Positions 1-12,300 of a DNA stretch of 21,063 nucleotides are shown here, one piece after another. Source of the stretch: Plantago elongata (taxonomy: Eukaryota; Streptophyta; Magnoliopsida; Lamiales; Plantaginaceae). Numbering within the stretch: position 1 is the first letter of the stretch; each line of letters opens with the position of its first letter. The stretch is from assembly GCA_036897095.1 (NCBI GenBank), contig JAYMSP010003107.1, positions 1-21,063 of the forward strand. Reading direction: 5' to 3'. The notes beneath the pieces are model-generated. The model saw only the letters and a program-made list of their open reading frames with translations. It was not told the DNA's origin and searched no databases. The position numbers and the translations under genes were made by a program.

Positions 1-293
1 GCGGTTTGCAGAGATGATGTGGTGACGAGGCGGCGCGGTTCTAGTCGGTGGTGGTGTGTGGAGACGGCGATGGGTGGGTGGTCCGGAGGAGATGGACGGA
101 GATGGAGATGAAATGGGGATCGATGGAGATGAAATGACGGTAAATGGATTAATGGAGTACTTACTGGACATTTGGGATATTATTAGATTTTATACAAAAC
201 CTCGATCCGGTCGGTTCGACACTCGATTTTTGCTTCGATTACATTATAATTACTTACGATTTCATTCACTAATATTTACTTCGATGATTCTGG
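1..293. other. GC-richer, G-biased left edge without a recognised gene
   Basis: The first ~120 bases are rich in GGTGG, GGAGA and GATGGA words, unlike the AT-rich DNA that follows. An open frame of 93 codons crosses it, but its low-complexity Gly/Asp/Glu start and Ile/Phe-rich end do not look like a protein. It could be the edge of a repeat or a gene lying outside the window. Confidence 0.4.
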
Positions 294-572
294 AATATAA
301 TTTTATTATTATTATTTTATCTCATTTTAATATATAAAAACATTATTTCATATACAAATACTACCAAACAACTTATTACATAATTATACTAATCATATAA
401 TTCAATAATTAACCAATATAATATTCATACATATTTTATCAAATCTCAATACCAATCACATCATACTTACACCAATCATTTATCTTTTACACAACATATA
501 TAACAAACATATAATACCCTATATAATTACAATTCTATACAAACAATAATTTTAACAATCCTACTACAATTC
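294..572. other. 279-base tract with no G on the plus strand
   Basis: No G occurs between 294 and 572, while I count 50 C. The rest is A and T. No long simple repeat explains it. The preceding stretch 61-180 has the opposite bias, with about 49 G against 10 C. The tract encodes no credible protein. Its nature is unknown. Confidence 0.9.
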
Positions 573-3500
573 GATAACTATTCACCGATTCAAATCGATT
601 CAACTCAAATACCATGCCAATCAGCCCCGTAATATTTTTAGAAATATCTCCTCGATTCTCCGATTCCGTATACATAGTACTGAGTAGTAGTGACAGAGTG
701 TCAGCGAGAGTGGATGCTTAGCCATGGAAGAGGTGTGGTGTTATTACAAGAACAGTCTTATCAGCACGCAAAACGATGTAGTAAAAAGGCCTAAAATAAC
801 TAAAAGTAGTTTCTCTTAATTTTATTTTACAAAGCAAAATAAGATTCTTTTTCACTGTCCATCTTTTTCTACCCATGATTACCCTTCGTCATCCTGCCAA
901 GGATTTATGACCCTCTGCTCCACCAGTACGGGCACTTTCGTCTTTTTGCTCTCTTTTCTTCCATTCTCAATCTATGTGCACATAATAATTCCTACCTATC
1001 ATCGAAGTACCCTATGTAAAATTTAATGCATCTTCGATCCATATTTAGAAACTTACTCAACAGCCATGCCTTCATCTACTGGCAAATAAGCATATATACA
1101 TGATAAAACACCAAATATTTATAAAATTTGATGGGAAGATGAAAAAGGTTCATTGGAAGTATTACTTAAAGAAAAATGCGACATAAACTTGTGTTTAATG
1201 GATGTATCATCATGTTTGGCAAGGCATGTTACGCAATGATGCATGTTGTTAATTAGGTTTACGATCGACCAGATCATGTGGTCCAGTAGTTACGTATACT
1301 TGCCATTCAGGTTTCTAATGGAAGAATGAAAAAAATTGTAATGTCACAATCATATGGATGGATAATTGGATATATATGGATGGAGGTACGGGTTTTCGGG
1401 CTTGTCTTTGATGATATATTCATCTTCACAAATTAAGGAGTATTTTACGACATACTTTCTCTTCACTTATGTCCAAGATGAAAAAGTTTTTAATGGGAGA
1501 GTCGCGACCCAACCATCTAAAAAAACATATATGAATCAAAATTGATTTTGAATTGTTACTCGTTTATAGTTGTTCGGATGATATAATTCTAAATACTCTT
1601 TATTCTCTCAGTTTCACTTATTCACTCAATACCTTATAATCAAATCATACATTTAAAAATTGACCAAAAGAAACCATGATTAGTTGTTGAAATTCTTATC
1701 GTTAAATTGAAAAAAAAAAGTGTGTTATTATTAAGTTGAGACATAATTCCTTAAAAAGCTATATTGATTATATAAGGGAGTTATTCAACTTATATGTTCT
1801 TTGCATGATATTTTTATAAGTGATTTGAAATGTTCTAACACATCTGCTTACGAGTAGATCGTGGTTAATCGGCTCTACACGTGAAATGATAGCCATTACT
1901 AGGACAAGTCAGAATTATTATTCCATCATCAATTTAGCTTTCGCTCTGATACCCTATCAAGTTTAATTATCATCCTCCTAAGGTAAATGATACTATGAGA
2001 TATTCTAAAAATCATGGGTAACAATACCAGGGAAATTGTGTGACATATGAAGTTCAACTGTTATATAGACACACATACACTTGAAGTATTGAGATATAAA
2101 GGTAATCGACCAAGTATTAAGAAATGAAAGATAGTAGTTAAAAGTCAAGTACATCTTAGAGGATATTAAGATCTTGAAAGTGGTTTGAACTTTGAAATTA
2201 TGATAGTGGTTTGAAGTTAGAAGTTAGTAGAACTTAGAAAGACAAAAGAAGTAAAAGAGCACTAACATTGGAGACAGGGTAAGCTAAGGTACAAATATTC
2301 CCATATAGGCTTTGGCCTCTTGTGAGTTTCGTATAATGTGACACTACTTTGATTTGCTCACCCCATTTTTCTCTTTTGTAGTAATATGCTTAATCCCACA
2401 ATATATATCTTTTTATTGTACGTGAAAATGTTGGCTAAATTTCTTTCCTTGGAAGTGAGTTTTGGCAGTCATTTTGTTGAAAAGTATAGGGCTCTTCACT
2501 TCCACACTAATCAATAGAACAATGATTCTCTGGCCACTTCCCAACACTTGGTGGTGTCACTGGTGTAGTGTTAAGGGGAATATTGCTAAGATGGCCATCT
2601 TACCTTGTCTCCCTTCTAGATCCTAGTGATATTAAACTTTAGGATATCATCATCATCATGGTACATTAACTTGTATGTTTAGGACATTGTTAAGAGTCTT
2701 GCTCATATAAATATATGTGTCGGTAAAGTTGTAAGTTAAAAATAGAAGAGGAAGGAAAAAAAAAACACATTTCTCTTATTGTTGATATGGACCATATGGT
2801 AGTGGCAGAATGACAAGAATATAACATGCAAGACTATTGGGCATATAAAATTGATTGAAGTGGATTTATATAAAAGATTGAAGAATCAAAGTACACAAAT
2901 CGGGAATTTCAAGCAAACTCGGACCAACAGGATATCTGGTCCAATTACTGATGACATGATCAACATGTCAAATAATCATTCTTATTCGACAAAATAATAA
3001 GGTTGAGCCCTTACAAGTCGGACTTGATTTTTGACATAATTACTCAATCCACTCCATTTTTTGTACTGTATATATGTAAAAGCGTTACAAACTTGATAAG
3101 TGCAAAACTCGTAATTGCTACACATAAAAAATTTATATAAAAATTGTATACTTTTATGCATTTGTAAATTATATATTATCGTATATTGATTGTATAGATG
3201 AATCTTTTTATGTAGGTTCCTCAGAATTTTCTGCATTCTCATGAAAGTTTCTCCAAAATTTATAACGTTGTTCATATATATATTTAACTTCATGATAACC
3301 CGTCGTACAAATTTCTGCATTAATCCTTGCAAGACCCCACTTACAGTTTTGATATATGAATTATATTGATGGGTGATTGAGGGATGTAAACACAATTAGG
3401 TACATGATTAGGGTGAGATTAATTAAGGAGATGATGATCGATCGATTGATCTTGTAATGACAGCATATATTCATGGAGGCTGGAGCGCACTGTTTGGATT

Positions 3501-5177
3501 TTGAAAAGAGGAGTAAAATCACGTGCTGTCCATAAACAAGAATATATATAAGTATCTGCTACTGCAAAATGCAAATGAATGTGTCGATCTTTATATATGA
3601 CTAATCACACAAACACTGCTGTAAACGAATTATTCGTAACTGTGGCACTCATCATTTCAATTATAATATATATCGTTCAAAAACTTTGATGATAATATTA
3701 GTAATAAATTAATAATCAAGTTACAATATATGTACTTGAATATAGTTATTTATTTATAAAAGAAATGACTCTCACATCAATTATTATTATCAAGATCTAT
3801 CGACTCTAATTTATACTTGTGCCTATTTAATTTCTTACAGGCTTACCGTTGTGGATTATATATTCTCCGTTCAGTTTTAATAGATCTTGTGCGTACATGT
3901 TCTTAAAATAATAATACTGCCACTTGAACACCATAATTAATTATGTGCACCATTTGTTTATTACCAAGTGTTGAAGGAGTTGCGAACAACGTTTAACCAC
4001 GAAATGTTCGATCATTTGACCATGAGAAATATGATGACAACCAAATGTCCATATTCGTATTTCGATTGATTAGTAATTAAGTTGTGCTTTATCTATTTTT
4101 ATTTTTAAAAAATAAATAAATAAGCCTAATGACAAATATCATCACCTGAAAACGAGAATACATAAACGGAGGGTGTATGCCATAGCATAACATCACCACT
4201 CAAACAATAATCAGATTTAGCTAAATGTTCAGCCGAAAAATTAGCAAGTCTATCTATCTTCTTCAGTCGAATCTCTCCCAGGGATTATGGAGCAATATCT
4301 TGCATTGTTGTACATCATCCTCGAACTCTGGCTGTGCAGGGTACTTGTCCGTCAATATAATTTGTAATTGTAAACCACCCAGTACTTCGACGAGGACACA
4401 AAAATAATCTGTGATACCCCGAATTCATATCGGTTAATTAATACGAAACATGTATATAGTATTAGTATACTCAGATTAAATTCAATGCTACTTGATAACG
4501 CCTCATTTATACCATTAAAAGGCGACCAAGCCCAATCCACGACAACATTTGAGTTGGTATTACACTCTGGTTATCCTTAAAAGTCCTGGACTTAATTAGA
4601 GTAGATCTGATCTGAGTATCACAAGTTGTTAGATCTACTGAGGTTTTAAGCAACTTGCATTTGTCCTCGAGATTGATTTTTTTGTTCAATAGATGAGTGC
4701 AAATATGGAACCAAAGAGTGTTGATTTCAACCCTTGAGGTTATTCAAACTTATCCGTACAAGCAAGATGGTGAAATTCATGATAGTACAGTTGCAATGTG
4801 TGACTATTCACTAAAATAGATTATTGATTAATTAATTGATAGCCTGTGCCCTCTCTATTAAACTTCTTATACCTACTACTGTTAACCCCCATCCCCCTAG
4901 TCTGTAAGTCTATAATCATGATATCACTAATTTAATTTTCTTGTTTAACGACAATCAATATTAATTAATCAAATAATTATGTCATTGTTGCTAGTGGAGG
5001 GAAAATGTTAAGACATGCTTCACATCTCAGTTTACTTCAAATTTTGAAGTTAGTTAACTAATTTAACAAACACAACAGAATAGCAAGATTCAATGCTTAT
5101 TCTGACAGATCTCTTGTTTCTAAATCATGTTTTTATACATGGTTGTAATAGTTACACTCAATCGGATAATATAATTG

Positions 5178-5211
<34 letters not shown>

Positions 5212-5898
5212 TTTTTATTTTGTTTTTGTATTTTCTTGTGGCTAAAGAAAAGGGCGCCAGAGCACTGTTTCTAAGGAATGGATCACTTTTTATAATAATG
5301 AAGAGAATTTTGAGGATCTTTTTGAAAATCCCAGTTTTTTAAAAGGTCTGTTGGGAAGAGGTTTATGTTTTTTATTTAGTGGTGCCCAATACACGAACCA
5401 AATTTGTCAATGGATCTGAATTTCAAGTATTATGATATGTCATAAAATATAGCAAGTTGATGAGAAATGCTTATGTAATATTCCTGTGTTGAAGTTGTAA
5501 CAAATGTCAGAGAGAAAGCAACATATCCATGAGATGCATCAAACCACATCACTATAATATTCCCTCCACACCGGATAAATAAATCAATCCATACACTATT
5601 TTTATTCGTAATTTAACTGAAAATTTTAATCCACGAGTCTCCGAGTAAGTAAGATAACGTAGAGAGTTGAGTGTAAATCAAATGTAAGCTCAGGTTTAAT
5701 TTTGCAAAGGAGCCTGAAAGTTGGAATTAGTTAACTGGCATCCGAACATAAAATGATACTTTTTGCAAACAATTTATTTCAAGCACAAGGTAAATCAACG
5801 AAGCCATTATCCGGAATTAATTGATTCTTCAGGCCAAATCCAAATCAGAGTGGACCGAAACTAACTGGCCCAACCAAAGTTTTCTAAGCCCATTATCA
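573..5898. other. AT-rich intergenic region
   Basis: I see no supported gene, structural RNA or complete element over this 5.3 kb. A 137-codon frame on the minus strand at 2982-3395 is AT-driven and lacks recognisable motifs. A short protein-like stretch on the minus strand at about 4272-4424 is discussed in the findings. A lone TTCCCTCCACACCGGATAAA at about 5562-5581 resembles a Stowaway end without a clear partner. Confidence 0.6.
5179..5209. repeat. (AAT)n microsatellite
   Basis: About ten uninterrupted ATA/AAT units in AT-rich intergenic DNA. Confidence 0.95.
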
Positions 5899-6132
5899 CA
5901 CCCTCCGATACAAAGAATTTCATATATTAAGATTAACAGGTAGATGTAAAAAATTAAAATAATGATAAAAAATAAAAAAGGTGGAAAAAGTATACTTTTA
6001 ATATCAAAAGTTATAATTTATAAATAGTTAAGATTATTTATTATTTATTAATTGTGAGGCAACTTACTTTTTAATATTGTATGAAATTTATTAAAAATGA
6101 TAAATATATATAATTTTATGATACGGAGGGAG
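5899..6132. mobile_element. Short Stowaway-like MITE next to the 3' end of the BRCT-PHD gene
   Basis: The right end reads ATACGGAGGGAG followed by TA, the classic Stowaway terminus. The left end CACCCTCCGATACAAAG, continuing into AATTTCATATATT, matches its reverse complement (CTCCCTCCGTATCATAAAAT) with a few differences. The target site is TA on the right and CA on the left, so one copy has drifted. The 234-bp interior is very AT-rich and non-coding. It begins about 170 bp past the stop codon and may lie in or near the 3' untranslated region. Confidence 0.65.
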
Positions 6133-6301
6133 TAACTAACTATTCCAGTTCAAACGATTAGTACATCAAACTGTACCAACTGATAACTGCAACACACGTC
6201 AAATTAGCAAATGTACAAAAATTATAGTTCAAAAATGGACTTCTAATATTTAAGTATACTACAATGACTATAATAGCAAACGTTATTACGGCATGAGCAA
6301 A

Positions 6302-9300
6302 CTACTTCTTAGACCTAGATCTTTTCTTTGAAAAGGTAGACTTGGATCTTTTACTATTGCTTTGGCCTGCACTTTTGGTTCCTTCCTTCTTGCTGCATGA
6401 AGGACAAAACCAATTTTCCTCTGGAATATGTTGCAGTGGAGGATCAGAGCAATCTAAATGCATACCAGCACCACAGCCGCGATTACCACTCTCATCACCA
6501 CAAATAAGCATTTCATCCCCCCTATCTCGAGAATCGCATACTAGACAAGCAACGTCATCAGTGCCTTGATCTTCTGGTGTTCTTGGCACGTCATCAACTT
6601 CTTCAACTCGGCCGACCAAATTCTTAAGTGACTTTTCAGCCCATGCATGCGTATTGTACTGCACATGCCGTTCTAGGGAGTAACCAGGCTTGCAGACGTA
6701 CTCTACTAAGTAATCTGCTGAAACACAAGGCACTTCATGTCTTAAGAACTCTTGAACCCACATGTCAACACGAGGCATGCCTGGACAGACTACGGCAAAA
6801 TCAATCCCTGATTGGAAGAAACGTGAGTAAGGAGGGGAAGTTGCTAATATGGTCCCTTCTCCGGCCTTTATGACTCGCTTTAGAGTGTCCTGATTATGAA
6901 CAAGCAGAAATATGAACATTGGTGTAGCAATCCAGGAACCCCATAGGCCAAAACCACAGAACATATAGTATCAGCTTCTTTGATGAAGATAAAAATGACA
7001 ATGACTAAACTTGATTGAAACACTCCTAACAGTTCAAAATTGATTAAAACAATATAAAGACAAAACAATGGCAATATAAAAAGGCTTACCAGCGGAGGGG
7101 CAATGCATTCTCCGTAAATGACAATACGCATCCCATGAAACGCACAATGACCTGTTCTCTCCCTAACAAGCCGCCACTTCCTGGGAGCCTCCAAGTTTAT
7201 AGCACCATCTTCACTCAAGCCTTTCTTGTGCCATTCGTATGGCTCTTCGAATAAAAATTTGCCAGCTTCATTGCTAGATGTTAGATAATCCATTTTTAGA
7301 ATCCAACTGCAAAATTTTATATTGTTTTAGTGGCAACATATGAGACGATGAATAATGATGCAGGCAAAACACAGATTATATGATGACGATACCTTCCAGA
7401 TGCTGCTGCTGCGAAGAACTTTTCGGTTCTTCGAACTGGGTCAGGAACAATAAAATGTGTTGCCTGATACGACCAATTGTGAGAATCTCTGCAAACTTTT
7501 CCTCTTAATCTCTTTATGACTTGCTGAAATTCTTTCCTTTGTAGTTTATGACCACTCAGTATAAAGCATGCAGGTTCACTTTTCGTCTCATGATCATGTA
7601 CCTTTCTTATTGAGCCACAGACACCCAGGTTAGATTTCAAGCTTTCATTTGTGGTATCCTTTGGAAAATTTGATAACACTTTCTCTGCTGCTCCAGTGTC
7701 ATTGCTCAAGCTCTGAGGTGAAGCTGTAACACGTTTGTTTTCCTTCTCTCCATCAATTGAGTTTTTCAACTTCTTAGATGGTCTTCCTTTAGCTTTACCC
7801 ACCAATCGCACGGTTTCGTCATTATGATCAACTGCCTTATTTTCATCTACTTTGGTGCTCCCCTCTTCAGTTTCAGAGTCCTCATCACGTTCACTGACCG
7901 TTTTCTTAGTTTTAGCAGGGCGTTTCTTCCCTTTTGGTGAAGTTTTCTTTTTAGCATCAATCATAGACTTTGATTCAGCCAATACAATATTCTTGCCAGG
8001 AACAGCATTATCTCCAGAATCATTTTTTTCTTCTTCAGAATTCACCATCTGTACCTTTGCCGCTTCAATATTACCTTCCGACTGCTCTCCAATAGCATCA
8101 ACAGCAACTGCTTTGTCTGCACCGCATTTATCTGGAGCTTCAAACTCAACATCGATTGATTCAACAAACTGATTTTCAGTTTCATCATCTGGCGCTTCAG
8201 TTTCATCATTCTGAAGCCCATCTTCGTTGATAGCTTCACGGTGGGATTCATGTACTTTGCTAGTTGAGGCCTTAATTCTATCTGTATTCCCCATCATAAC
8301 ACCAGTAGCAGTAGTAACGCAGTTGGTTGCTGCAGTTATGATAGATGCATCTGGATGGGCTACATAATCATTCTCCTTAATGGCTTTTTTAAGGCCGATG
8401 GATCCCTTAGTGTTTACGATTCTCCCATTGTCTATACCAGGTTTGGAGCCCAACCTCTTCTTGGAAAGTGACACCCTTTTAAGTGATGGGCCTGTAGTTC
8501 CTGATTTTGACAAACTCAAATCAGCAGATTGATCAGATTTTTCTATACTGGCCACATTGGTTTTAAGGAACGGTGGCTCTGTACTCTGACCCAACTCAAC
8601 TTCATGAGAGCCACTATCAGTTTGGTTCAGAGACTGGTCTTTCATCTCCAAATTATCAGACGAGGTCTGCTTTTTAGATCCCCTCTGATAACTCTTAAGT
8701 ACTAGCTGGGAACGTTGTTGTCCGTCCTTAGATGCAACATCAGTCAAACGGCTATTTTCAGTCGTGGGGAGAATATGGCCAGCTAACTCAGGTGAACCAT
8801 CAAATGAAAATTCAGAAGCCAATATGTCTGTCGTTTTTGCTGCAGATTTAATATCCACTGACGATCTAAAACCAGGACTCACTCTCCGCGAACTGGAATT
8901 ACCATCTGAAAGATTGATTTTCCTTTTAGCAGGCAATGAAGTTGTTTGTGCCTCATCAACCTGTAAATCTGTTTCCTTCAGAGGTGTTTTTGCTACCTCA
9001 TGTAAAACAGGTTCATCTTGGTGTGTCTCCAGCGGCAAAGGTAAAACAGGACTCATCCTTTTCAATTTAGAATTACTTTGTAAAAGATTCATTTTCCTTT
9101 TATCAGACAATGAAGCAGCGTCTACCTCATCAAGCTGTAAATCAGTTTTCTTCAAAGGTGTTTTCACTACTTCATTAGAGTCAGCTCCAACTTGGTGTTT
9201 CTCCAGAGGAAACTTTAAACCAGTACTCACGCTTTGCGATCTGGAAATACTATGTGAAGGAGACGGTTTAGTTTTAGCAGGCAGGGAAGCATTTTGTGCC

Positions 9301-12300
9301 TTATCAAACTGCAAATCAGATTGCTTCAAAGGTGTTTTCGCCATTTCATAAAAATCAGCTCCATCTTGTTGTTGTTCTAGGGGCACCATTGAACCACCAC
9401 TAACCCCATATATTTCCATCATAGATGTTGAACGCCTTCTGCAAGTAACACCTTCAGTTCTTTCTGAGTTTACTGACACACTGGGCTTCAGAGGACTCCT
9501 CGAATGACTCTTGTCGTGTATCTTGGACACGTCAGTAGTGGGAGACTTCTTAGAGATTTCGGCCATTTCATGTATCACTGCACCACCATGACTACACGAC
9601 GGCACTCCAGAGGAAACTTTTGGAGAACTCCTGACACTTGTCTCAAGATGCATAAAACTATCCCTTGTAAGTGATGCCTTTTCAACATTGGGATTATTTC
9701 TAGGAGTTGACTGGACCTTATGGGAGGATCTACCAACATCAGCCAAACTTTTAGATGCACTAGAATGCAAACTGTTTCTTGAAATCCCCTGCTTCATTGG
9801 TGACTGATCCAGAAGTTTGCTCTCATACTGTGCCGTCTGAGGATTGATGGCAGTATTGCTTCCTGCCTCCCTCATTATGGCTTTATCTTCTGTCTCGTCT
9901 TCTGAATCCTTAGCTTGAACCTCCATATCCACCTCATATGTACTGTTTCAGGAAACAAATTTACTACCATAACTTTATTTGTCAGTATTAAGTTTTCGGA
10001 AAATCATAGCCTTTTATCTCACCTCTTAGAATATTCAGTTTCTGGAAGTAGTTCCCATGCTTTTAAACTGCACAATTCAAATAAATAAATGACGAACCAG
10101 TAACAGCAAATGGAGTGCCAATGACACATTCAAGTAATTATAATAACGTTCAAAGGAATAAGAATACCAATCTTCCAGCCAATAATGGTTGACAAGTTTT
10201 ATGCTCTTCATCTTCTTGGCAAGCTCATACTTCTCACCTGCCCAAAATTTCTTTATATCAATATCTCAATCCCAAGAGTACATAGTAGCACAAGGAGAAA
10301 GAATCAGAGAACAACAAAACAAAAATAACCCAGTTGTAGGAATGTTATTTATTTAAATAACCTGGTTTCATGCTGTTAATAAATTATTTCACAAGTGAAT
10401 ATGTTCCATTCCTTACCATCAGCCAACTAAAATAAGATAGGTGTATAACAGATTTATCAGATATTACTTGCAACAAAATAACCATGTACAATTAAGCTAT
10501 GTACCTATTTACCAAAGAAATCAATTCTGCGAAACAAGTACAGAAAGTAAGATGACAGTCGCTTACAAGTTACAACTGTATGTAAGTGCACAAAAACCAT
10601 AGTCCTAAAACTAAAACCAATTCAAATCCAATATGTGTGACCCATGGTTAAGCAGGATAGAGAATACACACCCTCAAACTTGTAGCATATCAGATGAGTA
10701 ACCTTATGTGCCACCAGTGGCTTTGAAAAACTTGCTCCCATCAAGCCAACCATAGTCTGAGGAAAGAAACGGTAACCATAAGATGATAATACTAATAATT
10801 AAAGATGCTTGGATCAGTTATATGTTCAATCTTAAGGAGAACGAAGACTGAGGTAGCAGTCAGAACCATGATATCTTCTCGATCTGGTCGTTGGTAACCA
10901 GTTAAGCAGGCAACCATGGACTTGGCACCTGGAATCCCATTGAGATCTCTCATAGGCCGATATATGATCTGTAGGGCACCATAATTTAGCAAAAAATACA
11001 AATATTAACCGGGTGTAAAAGAAAAAGCTTGTATGAGACTTCTGACAAAACTAGTACTAGATGCTATAACTGTAGAAACACCTTAATTATTAGGATAAAC
11101 ATATAGCCATCAACCAAAGTGCTTGGCACAATGCCCCAGTTTGCAAACATCATAAATATTACTTCCACCGTCCCGGATAAGCTTTCCACCTTGTCATTTT
11201 AGTCATCCCACACAAACCTTCTAATTTCCATTTTTTGGTAATTATTATTATCTACCAACCTTAACTAATGCGCACATAATGCACTCATATGTACAACTTT
11301 ATTAACCCACTATCTCATTTTCTTTTTATTCTTCCTTCATTTAAACAATACCCAACTTTCCACTTTAACAACCTATTGTCAATTTTTATTATCTTCCATT
11401 CAAATAAGGGTAAATATACTAAGTGCCAGTCGTGGGTTTTTATTACGAACATCAGTGTTACACATAAAAATTGACAAAAGATGTTCGCTCACTATACAGT
11501 ATTGATATTGTTTAAGTCTAAGACAATATATGTTTATAATTAAATACACCAGTCGGTTCTTCACTAACACAGGTCCTTTCCAAGACTTTACTTTAAAAAA
11601 AAAAAAATCAATTCTCCACTTTCCCTTGTTTTGTAAAACAAGAAAGAAAATCGGAAACTTTATCCAGGATGGAGGAAGTACGAACAACCAAATCATCAAC
11701 CACCAAGATGTCCAGTGCAATTCCGTTAATTTGCACTCATCTAACCATTATATCATCAAACCCAAATATTACTCAATCGTCATATACCATATGTACTACT
11801 TCAACATATCAAGCAATATAACTCATGTACAACCATAATATGCAAACTATACAACACAGCAGGGGGGAAGTTGAATCATAAAAAAATCATTTGTATTGAA
11901 ATTTGAAACATGATAGATAAACATCTTATAATAACATTATTAAACATATAATCAGAACGAGAAAACAAGACACAATTCATATGAATCTAAACAGAGACCT
12001 GCATATTTAGGCCCAGAAGATCCACTTTAGCCTATATAAAATACTTTACTAGGCAGTGTCCAAACGGCAGAGATAGGGAGTGAGTGAGCCCACCCCCTAA
12101 AATTTCAATTTCACATATTTTAGGATTGAACTTTTGAAAATTTTAGCATTTTCGCCTCAGCCAAATTCCACCCTTAGTTTTATCTGTCTTTGCTCAATGA
12201 GTAGCACAAAGAGTAGATGACAATTAAAGATGCTCACAAGCGTGGTAGGAGCAACATCTGCCACATCAAAACTGTGTTCAACCCATAAGGCAGACACAAC

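Noticed and set aside
56-337. 93-codon open frame at the left edge
   Set aside because: Begins in a low-complexity G-rich stretch and ends inside the G-free tract; composition changes abruptly and no motif is visible.
2982-3395. 137-codon open frame on the minus strand
   Set aside because: Rich in Tyr, Phe, Ile, Asn and Lys as expected from AT-rich non-coding DNA; no family motif, no neighbouring exon, no evident promoter context. Not called as a gene.
5562-5581. TTCCCTCCACACCGGATAAA resembling a Stowaway terminus
   Set aside because: No convincing opposite end or TA pair was found; the end at 6132 pairs better with 5899.
6890-6964. Alternative start for the PHD-containing part as a separate 220-aa protein
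   Set aside because: The extra N-terminal residues are intron 9 sequence; a clean CAG acceptor at 6892-6890 joins the BRCT4 halves in frame.
8764-9351. 195-codon plus-strand frame with Ser/Cys-rich internal repeats
   Set aside because: Antisense shadow of the tandem repeats in exon 8 of the BRCT-PHD gene; its periodicity mirrors the real coding repeat.
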